Shown: positions 1 through 7,742, counted from the stretch's first letter. The stretch: 17,278 nucleotides of DNA from an uncultured Collinsella sp. (GCA_900549655.1 UROZ01000034.1:1-17278); one strand, 5' to 3'. The notes: generated by a model not told the origin, from the sequence alone. Numbers and translations: made by a program.

Positions 1-129
1 CGTACATGTACGGATGAATGTGGGAGGTGTTCGGATGAAGTCGATAATCAAGGTCTGTCCAATAATTCGTCTGAAACATAATGAAAAACCGTTTGATGTG
101 AGTTAATATAAAGAACGTCGTGAATCTGA

Positions 130-153
130 CTCCTGCCACATGCATGACAGGGG
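130..153 (+). promoter_or_regulatory. Leader stem-loop upstream of ptsH
   Basis: An imperfect inverted repeat (CCTG at 132-135 with CAGG at 148-151, extended outward by C130-G153 and a T-G wobble) lies about 10 bases upstream of the ptsH ribosome-binding site (AAAAGGAG, 163-170). It would form a short hairpin in the 5' leader of the ptsH mRNA. A TAATAT hexamer at 104-109 could be a -10 box, but no good -35 partner is visible. Functional significance is uncertain. Confidence 0.25.
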
Positions 154-176
154 TTAAACACAAAAAGGAGTCAATT

Positions 177-440
177 ATGGTTTCTGAGAAGGCTACCCTC
201 GTTAATCCTCAGGGTCTGCACATGCGTCCGGCTGGTCTGTTCGCCTCCACCATGGGCAAGTACGCCTGTGACGTGACGGTCGTCACCCCCGAGAAGGAGG
301 TCAACGGCAAGTCCCCGATGGCCCTCATGGCTGCTGGTATCCCCTGCGGTACTGAGGTCGAGGTCAAGTGCGACGGCGCCGACGAGGCCGAGGCTCTGGC
401 TGCTGCCATCGAGCTCATCAAGAGCGGTCTTGGCGAGTAG
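177..440 (+). CDS. ptsH: Phosphocarrier protein HPr
   Basis: This is the small, soluble phosphocarrier of the sugar phosphotransferase system. It accepts phosphate from enzyme I on a histidine and passes it to sugar-specific EII proteins. The 87-residue product has the usual HPr length. The active-site motif GLHMRPAG puts the catalytic histidine at residue 15 and the conserved arginine at 17. NGKSPMALM puts the regulatory serine at residue 46, the site phosphorylated by HPr kinase in Gram-positive bacteria. The ATG at 177 is chosen because AAAAGGAG precedes it by 6 bases and it gives canonical HPr numbering; an in-frame GTG at 120 would add 19 unrelated residues. The gene for enzyme I follows after a terminator-like hairpin. 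Confidence 0.96.
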   Translation: MVSEKATLVNPQGLHMRPAGLFASTMGKYACDVTVVTPEKEVNGKSPMALMAAGIPCGTEVEVKCDGADEAEALAAAIELIKSGLGE

Positions 441-485
441 AACTCAAACGGGTCGCATGTTGAACAACTAAGTTCATATTTGGGG

Positions 486-521
486 GCGCAGTGACCTGTT
501 GTAAGGTAGCTGCGCTCTTTT
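486..521 (+). terminator. Hairpin terminator between ptsH and ptsI
   Basis: GCGCAG (486-491) pairs with CTGCGC (510-515), and an inner ACCT/AGGT stem extends the hairpin. TCTTTT follows directly. This looks like a rho-independent terminator placed inside the ptsH-ptsI pair. It may be partially read through, giving more HPr than enzyme I, or it may end a ptsH-only transcript. Confidence 0.7.
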
Positions 522-567
522 GTCATGGATATGGCAAAACGCTTTATCACATGACACGGAGAGAGGA

Positions 568-2277
568 ATGGGAATGTATCAGGGAGTCAACGCTTCCGAG
601 GGCATCGGTATCGGCACCGTCATGGTCGCCGTCGATCCCGACTTGACGTTTGAGCCGCACGAGGTTGCTGATTCGGCAGCAGAGAAGGAGCGCTATCAGT
701 CCGCTCTTTCGGTCTTCTGCGAGAAGACCCAGGCTCAGGCCGACCACATGAAGGAGACGGTGGGCGAGGCCGAGGCCGAGATCATGAGCGGACACATTGT
801 TCTGGCTCAGGATCCGGGTATGACCGACGCCATCAACGCCGCCATTGACGGCGGTACCTGCGCCGAGCAGGCGCTCATGGACACCTCGACCATGTTCGAG
901 AACATGTTCCTGTCCATGGACGACGAGATGTTCCGTCTTCGCGCGGCTGACATCGCCGACATCCGCACCGGTATTCTGGCCGAGCTGCTGGGCAAGGAGG
1001 TCGTCGACCTCTCCGTCCTGCCCGAGAACACTGTCGTTGTCGTGCACGACCTCACGCCGTCCATGACCGCCACGATCGATAAGGCCCACGTTGCCGGTAT
1101 CGTCACCGAGACCGGTGGCCGCACGTCGCACTCCGCGATCATTGCGCGCGCCCTCGAGATCCCGGCTGTCCTTTCGGTCTCCAACAGCTGCACCGCACTG
1201 CGCAACGGCATGACCGTTGTCGTCGACGGCGGCAAGGGTATCGTCGAGGCCGATCCCGACGAGGAGACGCTCGCTGCCTACACCGCCAAGGCCGAGGCCT
1301 TCGCTGCCGAGAAGGCAGCCCTCGAGGCCTTCCGTGGCAAGCCGTCCGTGACTGCCGATGGTATCAAGAAGATCATCGCCTGCAACATCGGTAACCCCGA
1401 TGACGTGCCCAACGCGCTCGATCACGACGCCGAGGCTATCGGTCTGTTCCGCTCCGAGTTCCTGTTCATGGACTCTGCTGAGCTTCCTTCCGAGGAGGAG
1501 CAGTTCAACGCCTACCGTAAGGTCGCCAGCGCGCTCAAGGGCGCTCCGGTCATCATCCGCACGCTCGATGTGGGTGGCGACAAGGAGATTCCGTATCTGC
1601 ATATGGTCAAGGAAGACAACCCCTTCATGGGCTTCCGCGCCGTGCGTTACTGCTTGGCCAATCCCGACCAGTACAAGGTCCAGCTCCGCGCTCTGCTGCG
1701 CGCTAGCGCCTTCGGTGACGTCAAGATCATGATCCCGCTCGTCACCTGCGTCGAGGAGGTCTTGGCTGTCAAGGAGCTCGTCGAGCAGTGCAAGGCCGAG
1801 CTGACCGAAGAGGGGCGCAAGTTCAACGAGAACATCGAGGTCGGCATCATGGTTGAGACGCCCGCCGCTTCGCTGCTCGCAGACCGTCTTGCCGAGGTCG
1901 CCGACTTCTTCTCCATCGGCACCAACGACCTGATCGGCTACACCATGTGCGCCGACCGTGGTAACGACACCATCTCCAACCTGTACCAGGTTTACTATCC
2001 CGCCGTGCTCCGCTCGCTCAAGAACATCATCGAGAGCGGCGTGAAGGCCGGCATCATGGTCGGTATGTGCGGCGAGGCCGCTGCCGATCCGCTGCTCGAG
2101 CCGCTGCTGATCAGCTGGGGCCTGGAGGAGTTCTCGATGAGTGCTCCGTCGATCCTGCGCGCCCGTAAGACCATCAGCCAGTGGACCAAGGCCGAGTGCG
2201 ACGAGCTCGCCGAGAAGGCGCTCGCCTGCAACACCGCCGCCGAGGTCAAGGCACTGCTCGAGTCCGCAGCTCGCTAA
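568..2277 (+). CDS. ptsI: Phosphoenolpyruvate-protein phosphotransferase (enzyme I)
   Basis: Enzyme I takes phosphate from phosphoenolpyruvate and transfers it to HPr, the first step of the PTS in the cytoplasm. The 569-residue product matches the family length of about 570. In order it shows the N-terminal HPr-binding/phosphohistidine region with GGRTSHSAIIAR (active-site His about residue 188), then the PEP-binding barrel with IGLFRSEFLFM, LDVGGDKEIPYL, GIMVETPAA and FSIGTNDLIGYTM. The conserved catalytic cysteine sits in GMCGEAA (about residue 501). Two in-frame ATGs (568 and 574) are both served by the purine-rich GGAGAGAGG; 568 is used here, and 574 would shorten the protein by two residues. 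All key residues are present, so the enzyme should be active. It lies 127 bases after ptsH and 74 bases before a kinase gene. Confidence 0.96.
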   Translation: MGMYQGVNASEGIGIGTVMVAVDPDLTFEPHEVADSAAEKERYQSALSVFCEKTQAQADHMKETVGEAEAEIMSGHIVLAQDPGMTDAINAAIDGGTCAEQALMDTSTMFENMFLSMDDEMFRLRAADIADIRTGILAELLGKEVVDLSVLPENTVVVVHDLTPSMTATIDKAHVAGIVTETGGRTSHSAIIARALEIPAVLSVSNSCTALRNGMTVVVDGGKGIVEADPDEETLAAYTAKAEAFAAEKAALEAFRGKPSVTADGIKKIIACNIGNPDDVPNALDHDAEAIGLFRSEFLFMDSAELPSEEEQFNAYRKVASALKGAPVIIRTLDVGGDKEIPYLHMVKEDNPFMGFRAVRYCLANPDQYKVQLRALLRASAFGDVKIMIPLVTCVEEVLAVKELVEQCKAELTEEGRKFNENIEVGIMVETPAASLLADRLAEVADFFSIGTNDLIGYTMCADRGNDTISNLYQVYYPAVLRSLKNIIESGVKAGIMVGMCGEAAADPLLEPLLISWGLEEFSMSAPSILRARKTISQWTKAECDELAEKALACNTAAEVKALLESAAR

Positions 2278-2294
2278 TTTGGTATCAGAGGTAA

Positions 2295-2324
2295 CCGCGT
2301 GGTTGGAATGGGCCGGCCACGCGG
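2295..2324 (+). other. Intercistronic stem-loop between ptsI and the first fruK-like gene
   Basis: CCGCGTGG (2295-2302) is perfectly complementary to CCACGCGG (2317-2324), with a 14-base loop. No T-run follows, so it does not resemble an intrinsic terminator. It could act as an RNA processing or stability element between ptsI and the downstream kinase gene, whose ribosome-binding site (AGGGGG) begins at about 2338. Confidence 0.4.
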
Positions 2325-2351
2325 CCCTCACATATACAGGGGGTACTGTAA

Positions 2352-3284
2352 ATGTTCTACACGCTAACCGCTAACCCGGCTGTCGACATGACGGTTTCGA
2401 GCTCTCCGCTCGAGCCCGATGAGAACGTCCGCACCGGCTCGGCCAGCTACACGGCTAACGGCAAGGGCCTTGACGTGTCCTTCGCCTTTAAGAAGATGGG
2501 CGTCGACACCGTCGCGCTCGGCTTCTTCGCTGGCTTCACGGGCAAGTTCATCGTCGAGGAGGTCATGAACCTGGGTTGCCTCTGCCGCCCGGTCTGGACC
2601 GACGGTATCACGCGCATTAACACCTACGTCAACGATGGCCAGCACGAGTACGGCATCCTGAACCCCGGCGCCCCGATCACGCCGCAGCACCAGGAGGAGC
2701 TCTACAACATCCTGGACACCGCGGGCGATCTTGAGTGCCTGATTGTCTCCGGCTCCGTGCCTCCCAAAGCTACGCCCGACTTCCTGGCTCAGGTCATGGA
2801 GCACGCTCAGGCTCGTGGCGCTGACGTCGTCCTGGACCTGTCCTCCGACAAGCTCAAGGAGCTCGCTCACAAGAAGCCGCTGCTCATCAAGCCGAACCAT
2901 CACGAGATGAAGGCCATCTTCGGCGTGCCGGTCGACACCGACGACGAGGTCCGCGTTGCCATGAAGATGGCTCACGACGCTGGCGTTCAGAACGTGCTGC
3001 TCACCCGTGGTAGCCGCGGCGACGCTTACTTCTCCAACGGCGAGGACATCTGGTACGCCAAGCGTGAGTTCAACATCAAGCTGGTTTCTTCCGTCTGCGC
3101 CGGCGACTGCACCCTCGCTGCGTTCCTGCACAAGTGGTACAGGGATCGCGACAACGTCGAGGAGGCCATGAAGCTCGCTATGGCCACCGGCGCCAACGTT
3201 GCCGAGTCCGTCGGCATCGGCGACTTCGGTCACGTCGACGAGTACAGCAAGCGCGTTGCTGTCCGCAAGCTCGATCGTCAGTAA
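2352..3284 (+). CDS. fruK: PfkB-family 1-phosphofructokinase (first paralogue)
   Basis: This is a 310-residue carbohydrate kinase of the PfkB/ribokinase superfamily, of the FruK/LacC type that phosphorylates fructose-1-phosphate (or tagatose-6-phosphate) with ATP. Visible landmarks are the N-terminal TLTANPAVD, the NGKGL substrate motif (residues 36-40), VWTDGITRIN, LIVSGSVPP, LIKPNHHE, LLTRGSRG, and the anion-hole/catalytic motif CAGD with Asp about residue 252. Two positions are odd. The Asn normally found in GKGxNV is Asp41 here (GKGLDVS), and the usual GAGD is CAGD. The start ATG has AGGGGG upstream. Position next to ptsI suggests use of sugar phosphate delivered by a PTS, but no EII gene is in the window. 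The exact substrate is inferred; 1-phosphofructokinase is the best guess. Confidence 0.85.
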   Translation: MFYTLTANPAVDMTVSSSPLEPDENVRTGSASYTANGKGLDVSFAFKKMGVDTVALGFFAGFTGKFIVEEVMNLGCLCRPVWTDGITRINTYVNDGQHEYGILNPGAPITPQHQEELYNILDTAGDLECLIVSGSVPPKATPDFLAQVMEHAQARGADVVLDLSSDKLKELAHKKPLLIKPNHHEMKAIFGVPVDTDDEVRVAMKMAHDAGVQNVLLTRGSRGDAYFSNGEDIWYAKREFNIKLVSSVCAGDCTLAAFLHKWYRDRDNVEEAMKLAMATGANVAESVGIGDFGHVDEYSKRVAVRKLDRQ

Positions 3285-3312
3285 TCGAAACGCGACATAT
3301 TCGTGCGCATGT

Positions 3313-3343
3313 GGCGCCCCGGTTTCGGCTGGGGCGCCTTTTT
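3313..3343 (+). terminator. Rho-independent terminator after the first fruK-like gene
   Basis: GGCGCCCC (3313-3320) pairs perfectly with GGGGCGCC (3331-3338) around a 10-base loop and is followed by TTTTT. This is a textbook intrinsic terminator that ends the transcript of the first kinase and separates it from the second, which should therefore have its own promoter. Confidence 0.93.
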
Positions 3344-3432
3344 GTTCCGCCACGGGGGAGAGGTGTTCCGCCGTACTTCATCGCTTCCACACCGTTCACC
3401 GAGTTGTCCTAGCCTTTTACCGATGCGTGGAA

Positions 3433-3438
3433 TATACT
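3433..3438 (+). promoter_or_regulatory. Possible -10 box for the second fruK-like gene
   Basis: TATACT at 3433-3438 matches the sigma-70 -10 consensus at five of six positions. It lies 35 bases upstream of the start codon and downstream of the preceding terminator. No convincing -35 hexamer is seen at the normal spacing (the nearest candidate, TTGTCC at 3404-3409, is too far upstream), so the call is tentative. Confidence 0.35.
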
Positions 3439-3472
3439 TTCATTAACACGTTGCTTCGTGAAAGGAACATTC

Positions 3473-4405
3473 ATGATTTACACGCTCACTGCAAATCCCG
3501 CCATTGATTACAACATCGCCTGCGACGGCCTTGACGCCAACACCGTCACGCGTACCCGCAATGCCGTCTACACGCCCAACGGCAAGGGCCTCAACGTCTC
3601 GTTTACGCTCGACCACTACGGCGTCGACACCACGATCCTTGGCTTCTTTGCCGGCTTCTCGGGTGAGTTTATCGTTAAGGGCGCCGAGGCCCTGGGCGTG
3701 CCCGTCAAGCCCGTGTGGACTGACGGCATCACGCGCGTCAACGTGTTCCTCAATGCCGGCCCCGACACCGAGTACAACATGGTCAACGCCGGTGCCGCCA
3801 TCAACGAGGCCAACGAGCAGGAGATGTTTGAGCTTATCGATTCGCTCGATGACATGACCTGCCTGGTCATCAGTGGCTCGCTGCCTCCCAACACTTCCGA
3901 GGGCTTCTTGGCCGAGGTCCTGCGCCGCGTCAAGGCCAAGGGGGCCGAGTTCGTCCTCGATATCTCGAGCCATCAGCTGGCAGGCCTCATTGCTCTGGAG
4001 CCGCTGCTGATCAAGCCCAATGATGACGAGCTGCTCGACATCTTTGGCATTAAGGTGAGCGGTGGCGACGATGAGTCCGTCAAGGGCGCTATGGCCGAGC
4101 TTCATGCCAAGGGCGCCAAGAACGTGCTGCTGACCCTTGGTGGCGCCGGTGCGTACTTCTCCAACGGCGAGCATATCTGGTTTGCCAACCGCACCTTCGA
4201 CGTCAAGCTGCTGTCGACGGTGTGCGCCGGCGATTCCTCGCTCGCTGCCTTCCTGTCCGTGTGGCACGACGCCCCCGAGCGCGTCGAGGACGCCCTGCGC
4301 CTTTCGATGGCCACTGGCGCCAACGTGGTCGAGTGCCCCGGTCTGGGTGATTTTGCCAAGGTGGACGAATATAAGAAGCACATCGAGGTTCGCCAGGTCT
4401 GCTAG
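3473..4405 (+). CDS. fruK: PfkB-family 1-phosphofructokinase (second paralogue)
   Basis: This is a second 310-residue FruK/LacC-type sugar-phosphate kinase, clearly a paralogue of the gene just upstream, colinear along its whole length. It keeps the canonical NGKGLNVS motif (Asn41), VWTDGITRVN, LVISGSLPP, LLIKPNDDE and the CAGD catalytic motif with Asp about residue 254. It is therefore the more conventional member of the pair. The ATG at 3473 is preferred over an in-frame GTG at 3458 because AAAGGA sits 6 bases upstream and the protein then begins MIYTLTANPAID, aligned with its paralogue. It is flanked by terminators on both sides, so it is probably transcribed alone. Predicted reaction: fructose-1-phosphate plus ATP to fructose-1,6-bisphosphate; tagatose-6-phosphate kinase activity cannot be excluded. 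Confidence 0.87.
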   Translation: MIYTLTANPAIDYNIACDGLDANTVTRTRNAVYTPNGKGLNVSFTLDHYGVDTTILGFFAGFSGEFIVKGAEALGVPVKPVWTDGITRVNVFLNAGPDTEYNMVNAGAAINEANEQEMFELIDSLDDMTCLVISGSLPPNTSEGFLAEVLRRVKAKGAEFVLDISSHQLAGLIALEPLLIKPNDDELLDIFGIKVSGGDDESVKGAMAELHAKGAKNVLLTLGGAGAYFSNGEHIWFANRTFDVKLLSTVCAGDSSLAAFLSVWHDAPERVEDALRLSMATGANVVECPGLGDFAKVDEYKKHIEVRQVC

Positions 4406-4438
4406 TTCCGGCACCTTGTCTGAATAGTTTGATTATTT

Positions 4439-4472
4439 CGCATCCGTCTTAGACTAGGACGGATGCGTTTTT
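4439..4472 (+). terminator. Rho-independent terminator after the second fruK-like gene
   Basis: CGCATCCGTC (4439-4448) pairs perfectly with GACGGATGCG (4458-4467) around a 9-base loop, followed by TTTTT. This is a strong intrinsic terminator for the preceding kinase gene. Confidence 0.93.
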
Positions 4473-4569
4473 GTTTATCGGACTTGCGTGTGCAGTGGAG
4501 GCTGTTTCTTGCTAGACTTCTTGCAGACGCAATCGATAGCCAATTTGATAGTCGCAGGAGGCCATAGGC

Positions 4570-5964
4570 ATGTGCAATGTTTCGCTCAACGGTACTCAAC
4601 CGTCCGATGCGTCCCTGCGCGTCCTGCGCGCGCTTGAGGCGGCTGGTCTTGAGGCTTGGTACGTGGGCGGTTGGGTGCGCGACGCCCTGATGGGGTACCC
4701 CAGCCACGATGTTGATATGTGCTGTAGCGGCCTGTGGCAGGAGTCCAAAGCGGCGCTCGAGGCCGCCGGCATCGCGGTTGTGGAGTCGGGCATTAAATTT
4801 GGCGGAATCACGGCTATTTCCGATGGCGAGCGTATCGAGGTCACCACGTACCGTCTGGATGGCTTTTACACCGATGGTCGCCATCCCCAGAGTGTGGAGC
4901 GTGCCGCCTCGCTCGAGGACGATCTGGCGCGCCGCGACTTTACCGTCAATGCCATGGCCTGGCATCCCGAGCGCGGGCTTGTCGACCGCTACGACGGCCA
5001 GGGTGACTTGGAGTGCAAGCTGATTCGCGCTGTCGGCGATCCCAAGCGTCGCTTTAACGAGGACGCCCTGCGCATGCTGCGTGCGGTGCGCTTTGCCTGC
5101 CGTCTGGACTTTATGATTGAGCCCGAGACCAAGCGTGCGCTTGCCGAGTGCGCGCCGCTGCTCGAAGCCGTGGCGCGTGAGCGTGTGGGTATTGAGCTCG
5201 AGGGCATTCTTTCGACCGGTCATGGGGGAGACGCGATGCTCCGCTATCCCGAGCTCATCTGCGCCGCCGTGCCCGAGTTGGCAGCGGGTCGCGGGTTTGA
5301 TCAGCGCAGTGTCTATCATGCGTTTAACGTCTACGTGCATATCGCCCGTGTGCTGACGGTGGCGGGGGAGCTCGCGCTGTGTGACGGCGTCGCGCCCTCG
5401 TCGAGCCTTATGTGGGCGGCGTTTTTGCACGATGTGTCCAAGCCCGAGTGCTTCACGGTCGATCACGCCGGCAGCGGACACTTCTACGGTCATCCCGAGC
5501 TCGGCGCCAAGAAGGCGCGCGTCATTATGGATCGCCTGGCCCTCTCGCACGACTTGGTGCGCGACGTGTGCCTGCTCATCAAATACCATGACAAGCCGCT
5601 GCGCCCCGAGCGCTCCTGCCTGCTCAATATGATGCGCGCGCTTTCGGGTGAGGGCGTCGACACGACCCGCCTGATTGACGAGCTCATGGACCTTAAGCGT
5701 GCCGACACACTTGGCAAGGCCCCGTCGTGCTTCTATTACGTTGAGACGATTGAGGAGATGCGCGCGATGGCGCACGAGCTGCTGAGGGCGGGGGAGCCCT
5801 ATACGCTCAAGATGCTCGCCATCAACGGCGGCGACCTGATCCGTGCCGGAGTCAAGCCCGGGCCGGAACTGGGTCAGCTTCTCAACTCCGCCCTCGACGC
5901 CGTGATCGAAGACGATATTCCCAACGAGCGCGAAGCTCTTTTGGTTCATCTCAACTTGAATTAG
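4570..5964 (+). CDS. cca: CCA tRNA nucleotidyltransferase with HD domain
   Basis: This class II nucleotidyltransferase (464 residues) of the poly(A) polymerase/CCA-adding family builds or repairs the 3' CCA end of tRNAs using CTP and ATP. The N-terminal head carries the nucleotide-binding GGWVRDALMG, followed by the catalytic DVD pair (Asp47 and Asp49). The neck contains RRDFTVNAMAW and the conserved EDALRMLRAVRFA. The C-terminal half has an HD phosphohydrolase domain, with the HD pair at about residues 287-288 (FLHDVSKPE). The ATG at 4570 follows GCAGGAGG closely. A tRNA gene lies just downstream, but that tRNA already encodes its own CCA, so repair rather than synthesis would apply to it. 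Whether the enzyme adds full CCA or only part of it cannot be read from sequence alone. Confidence 0.92.
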   Translation: MCNVSLNGTQPSDASLRVLRALEAAGLEAWYVGGWVRDALMGYPSHDVDMCCSGLWQESKAALEAAGIAVVESGIKFGGITAISDGERIEVTTYRLDGFYTDGRHPQSVERAASLEDDLARRDFTVNAMAWHPERGLVDRYDGQGDLECKLIRAVGDPKRRFNEDALRMLRAVRFACRLDFMIEPETKRALAECAPLLEAVARERVGIELEGILSTGHGGDAMLRYPELICAAVPELAAGRGFDQRSVYHAFNVYVHIARVLTVAGELALCDGVAPSSSLMWAAFLHDVSKPECFTVDHAGSGHFYGHPELGAKKARVIMDRLALSHDLVRDVCLLIKYHDKPLRPERSCLLNMMRALSGEGVDTTRLIDELMDLKRADTLGKAPSCFYYVETIEEMRAMAHELLRAGEPYTLKMLAINGGDLIRAGVKPGPELGQLLNSALDAVIEDDIPNEREALLVHLNLN

Positions 5965-5992
5965 CTACCAAGTTTACCTGCGTATTCCATAA

Positions 5993-6012
5993 CCTGCCGA
6001 CAATTTTTCGGC
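5993..6012 (+). terminator. Weak hairpin after cca
   Basis: TGCCGA and TTCGGCA form a short stem with a small T-rich loop, flanked by outer ATTCC/GGAAT complementarity (about 5975-6023) and followed by TTTCTTCTT. It could act as a modest terminator for the cca gene ahead of the tRNA promoter. Confidence 0.4.
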
Positions 6013-6028
6013 AATTTGGAATTTCTTC

Positions 6029-6057
6029 TTGCGCTTACGTTTTTTGTCCCGTAATAT
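6029..6057 (+). promoter_or_regulatory. Sigma-70-type promoter for tRNA-Glu
   Basis: TTGCGC (6029-6034) and TAATAT (6052-6057) are separated by exactly 17 bases and end 34 bases before the mature 5' end of the tRNA. Spacing and position fit a housekeeping promoter driving the tRNA gene. Confidence 0.65.
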
Positions 6058-6091
6058 ATTTCCTCGCAGCACGGCAGTGCAGATGTCATGT

Positions 6092-6168
6092 GGCCCGTTC
6101 GTCTAGCGGTTTAGGACGCCGCCCTCTCAAGGCGGAGATCACCAGTTCGAATCTGGTACGGGCTACCA
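6092..6168 (+). tRNA. tRNA-Glu (anticodon CTC)
   Basis: The 77-base cloverleaf has acceptor stem GGCCCGT pairing with ACGGGCT (a G-T wobble at position 1), a D-arm, an anticodon stem CCGCC/GGCGG around loop CTCTCAA (anticodon CTC, reading GAG), a five-base variable loop, a T-arm ACCAG-TTCGAAT-CTGGT, and an encoded 3' CCA. Overall it resembles bacterial tRNA-Glu, including the CGTCTAG start of the D-arm. It is flanked by its own promoter and terminator and is transcribed as a single gene. Confidence 0.95.
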
Positions 6169-6179
6169 CGCATCTGATA

Positions 6180-6210
6180 CCCGGACTTCCTATGGAAGGC
6201 CGGGTTTTTT
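6180..6210 (+). terminator. Rho-independent terminator after tRNA-Glu
   Basis: CCCGG (6180-6184) and CCGGG (6200-6204), with an inner CTTCC/GGAAG stem, form a compact hairpin followed by TTTTTT (6205-6210). This is a clear intrinsic terminator for the tRNA transcript. Confidence 0.92.
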
Positions 6211-6318
6211 ATTTTCAAACAACCGTCTGCAATTCCCGTTTGAACCAGAGCTTTGCGTTCTGCCTATGGCCCTTACGGGTACAATATCCAAGATATTTTG
6301 ACTGTTAGAAGGAGTCTC

Positions 6319-7626
6319 ATGACGGAGTCCTCTCAGCATACGTCTAAGCCCCAGGTCGAGGTTGAGGCCTCGGGCGGAGATGACAATAAGAGCGCACGCC
6401 GCGGCGCCATCTTTATCGGCGTCGTGCTGGTAGGTTATATCGTCTATCTGGTGGTAACCGGGCAGATGGGGCAGTTCTGGGCCGCTATGTCGAGCGTCCA
6501 GGCGTCATGGCTCTTTGTCGCGTGTCTTTGCATGTTCATGTATCTGTTCTTTGGCATTGTGGCCTATGCGATCGCCGTCTGGCTCGATCCCAATTCGCCC
6601 GTCGGCATCCGCGACCTGATCTCGGTCGAGGCGAGTGGCATCTTCTTTGGCAACCTGACGCCCATGATGATGGGCTCCACCCCGGCTCAGATCTATCGCC
6701 TGACCAAGGCCGGCCAAAACGTGGGCGAGGCCGGCGCCACGCAATTCACGCGTTTTATCGTGTACCAGTTTGGCCTCGTTGCCTGGGGCGCTATCCTACT
6801 GCTTGCTCGCATGCCGTTTTTTGCCGAGCGCTATGGCGACATGACGTTGCTGTGCGTCTTTAGCTTTGGTGGGCACTGCTGCATCTTGCTGGGCATCTTC
6901 GCCGTCGCGCTCATGCCTAAGACCGTCACGCGCGTCGCCCATTGCATCATCAATTGGCTCGAGCGCATTGGTGTCTCGGCCACTAAGATCGAGAGTTGGC
7001 GCACGTTTGTCGATGGCGAGATCTACTCCTTCTCCGAGAAGTTCAAGCTTTCGGCCGGACATTTTTCTTCCATGCTGCTCACGGTGGTCATCACCATGCT
7101 GCAACTCGCGTTTTTCTATCTGGTGCCGTATTTCCTGATGCTTGCCTTTGGCCACCACGAGGTCGACTTTTTCTCGGTCATGGCCGCGAGCGCCTTTGTC
7201 CAGCTGCTGAGCTCTGCGGTCCCCCTGCCCGGTGGAACTGGTGGCGCTGAGGGCGGCTTTGCATTGTTCTTGGGTCATTTCTTTGGGTCGGCTTCGACCG
7301 CCGGCTATCTGCTGTGGCGCCTCATTACGTTTATTGCGCCGACCATTTTGGCTGCGCCCCTGCTGGGACTTAAGAGCGCCCACAACGAGAGCATCCATGC
7401 GCGCTGGGATCGTGTGATGCGCAAGCTCGGCCGCACGCCTCAGACGCCCTCTGCGCCCACTATGCCGCACCCCACGAATGCTGTTACTGTTGATCCCAAG
7501 AAGCGCGCTCAGAAGGCTTCTGGGACCGCTAAGCCGGCTCATAAAGCCTATGTGCGCCAGACAGGCGATGGTATTCGCGTATCTCCGTCGGCACTCAATA
7601 AGAAGAAGCATCCCAAGTCGCAGTAG
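6319..7626 (+). CDS. Flippase-like integral membrane protein (LPG synthase TM-domain family)
   Basis: This 435-residue polytopic membrane protein resembles the lysylphosphatidylglycerol synthase transmembrane region/UPF0104 family. Members include the flippase half of MprF and stand-alone proteins thought to move lipids or lipid-linked sugars across the membrane. After a hydrophilic N-terminus (about 30 residues) there are several hydrophobic segments. Family signatures are NLTPMMMGSTPAQIYRL and PLPGGTGGAEGGF, the latter matching the conserved PxPGGxGxxE motif. There is no soluble aminoacyl-transferase domain, so it is not a full MprF. The last 70 or so residues are basic and Lys/Arg-rich and probably cytoplasmic. 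The ATG at 6319 has GAAGGAG 5 bases upstream, preferred over an in-frame upstream ATG at 6253. A TACAAT at 6280-6285 could be its -10 box. The substrate is unknown. Confidence 0.82.
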   Translation: MTESSQHTSKPQVEVEASGGDDNKSARRGAIFIGVVLVGYIVYLVVTGQMGQFWAAMSSVQASWLFVACLCMFMYLFFGIVAYAIAVWLDPNSPVGIRDLISVEASGIFFGNLTPMMMGSTPAQIYRLTKAGQNVGEAGATQFTRFIVYQFGLVAWGAILLLARMPFFAERYGDMTLLCVFSFGGHCCILLGIFAVALMPKTVTRVAHCIINWLERIGVSATKIESWRTFVDGEIYSFSEKFKLSAGHFSSMLLTVVITMLQLAFFYLVPYFLMLAFGHHEVDFFSVMAASAFVQLLSSAVPLPGGTGGAEGGFALFLGHFFGSASTAGYLLWRLITFIAPTILAAPLLGLKSAHNESIHARWDRVMRKLGRTPQTPSAPTMPHPTNAVTVDPKKRAQKASGTAKPAHKAYVRQTGDGIRVSPSALNKKKHPKSQ

Positions 7627-7675
7627 GGCAGTCGTGCGTTCTTCATGATGCGGGGCATATTTGTGCTGTATGGAG

Positions 7676-7699
7676 GATAATCCTCTTACGTAGATTATC
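7676..7699. promoter_or_regulatory. Inverted repeat upstream of the TetR gene (possible operator)
   Basis: GATAATC (7676-7682) and GATTATC (7693-7699) are perfect inverted repeats, 17 bases centre to centre, with a TACGTA palindrome in the spacer. The site lies 44 bases upstream of the TetR-family start codon. Size, symmetry and location fit an autoregulatory TetR operator, but this is inference only. Confidence 0.4.
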
Positions 7700-7742
7700 T
7701 CTCATCTGTTGATGAATGCTTGCATATCGAAGGGACACGCCC

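Noticed and set aside
1..12. Perfect 12-bp palindrome CGTACATGTACG at the window edge
   Set aside because: A single short palindrome with no neighbouring context; it may be part of a larger structure outside the window.
35..106. A 23-codon ATG frame with GGGAGG upstream, before ptsH (frame open to the left edge)
   Set aside because: It is short, AT-rich and has no recognisable product. It could be the tail of an upstream gene or a leader peptide, but nothing in the sequence supports either.
547..2331. Long minus-strand open frame (594 codons) opposite ptsI
   Set aside because: It is the mirror of a highly biased, high-GC coding sequence. The product is low-complexity and Leu/Gly/Asp/Val-rich, with no recognisable domain and no ribosome-binding site.
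4402..5949. Long minus-strand open frame (515 codons) opposite cca
   Set aside because: It is an antisense shadow of a well-recognised enzyme gene with all its motifs on the plus strand.
6092..6168. tRNA-Glu as an integration (att) site for the cobalamin module
   Set aside because: The module begins about 2.2 kb downstream. I see no integrase gene and noticed no repeat of the tRNA 3' end elsewhere in the window.
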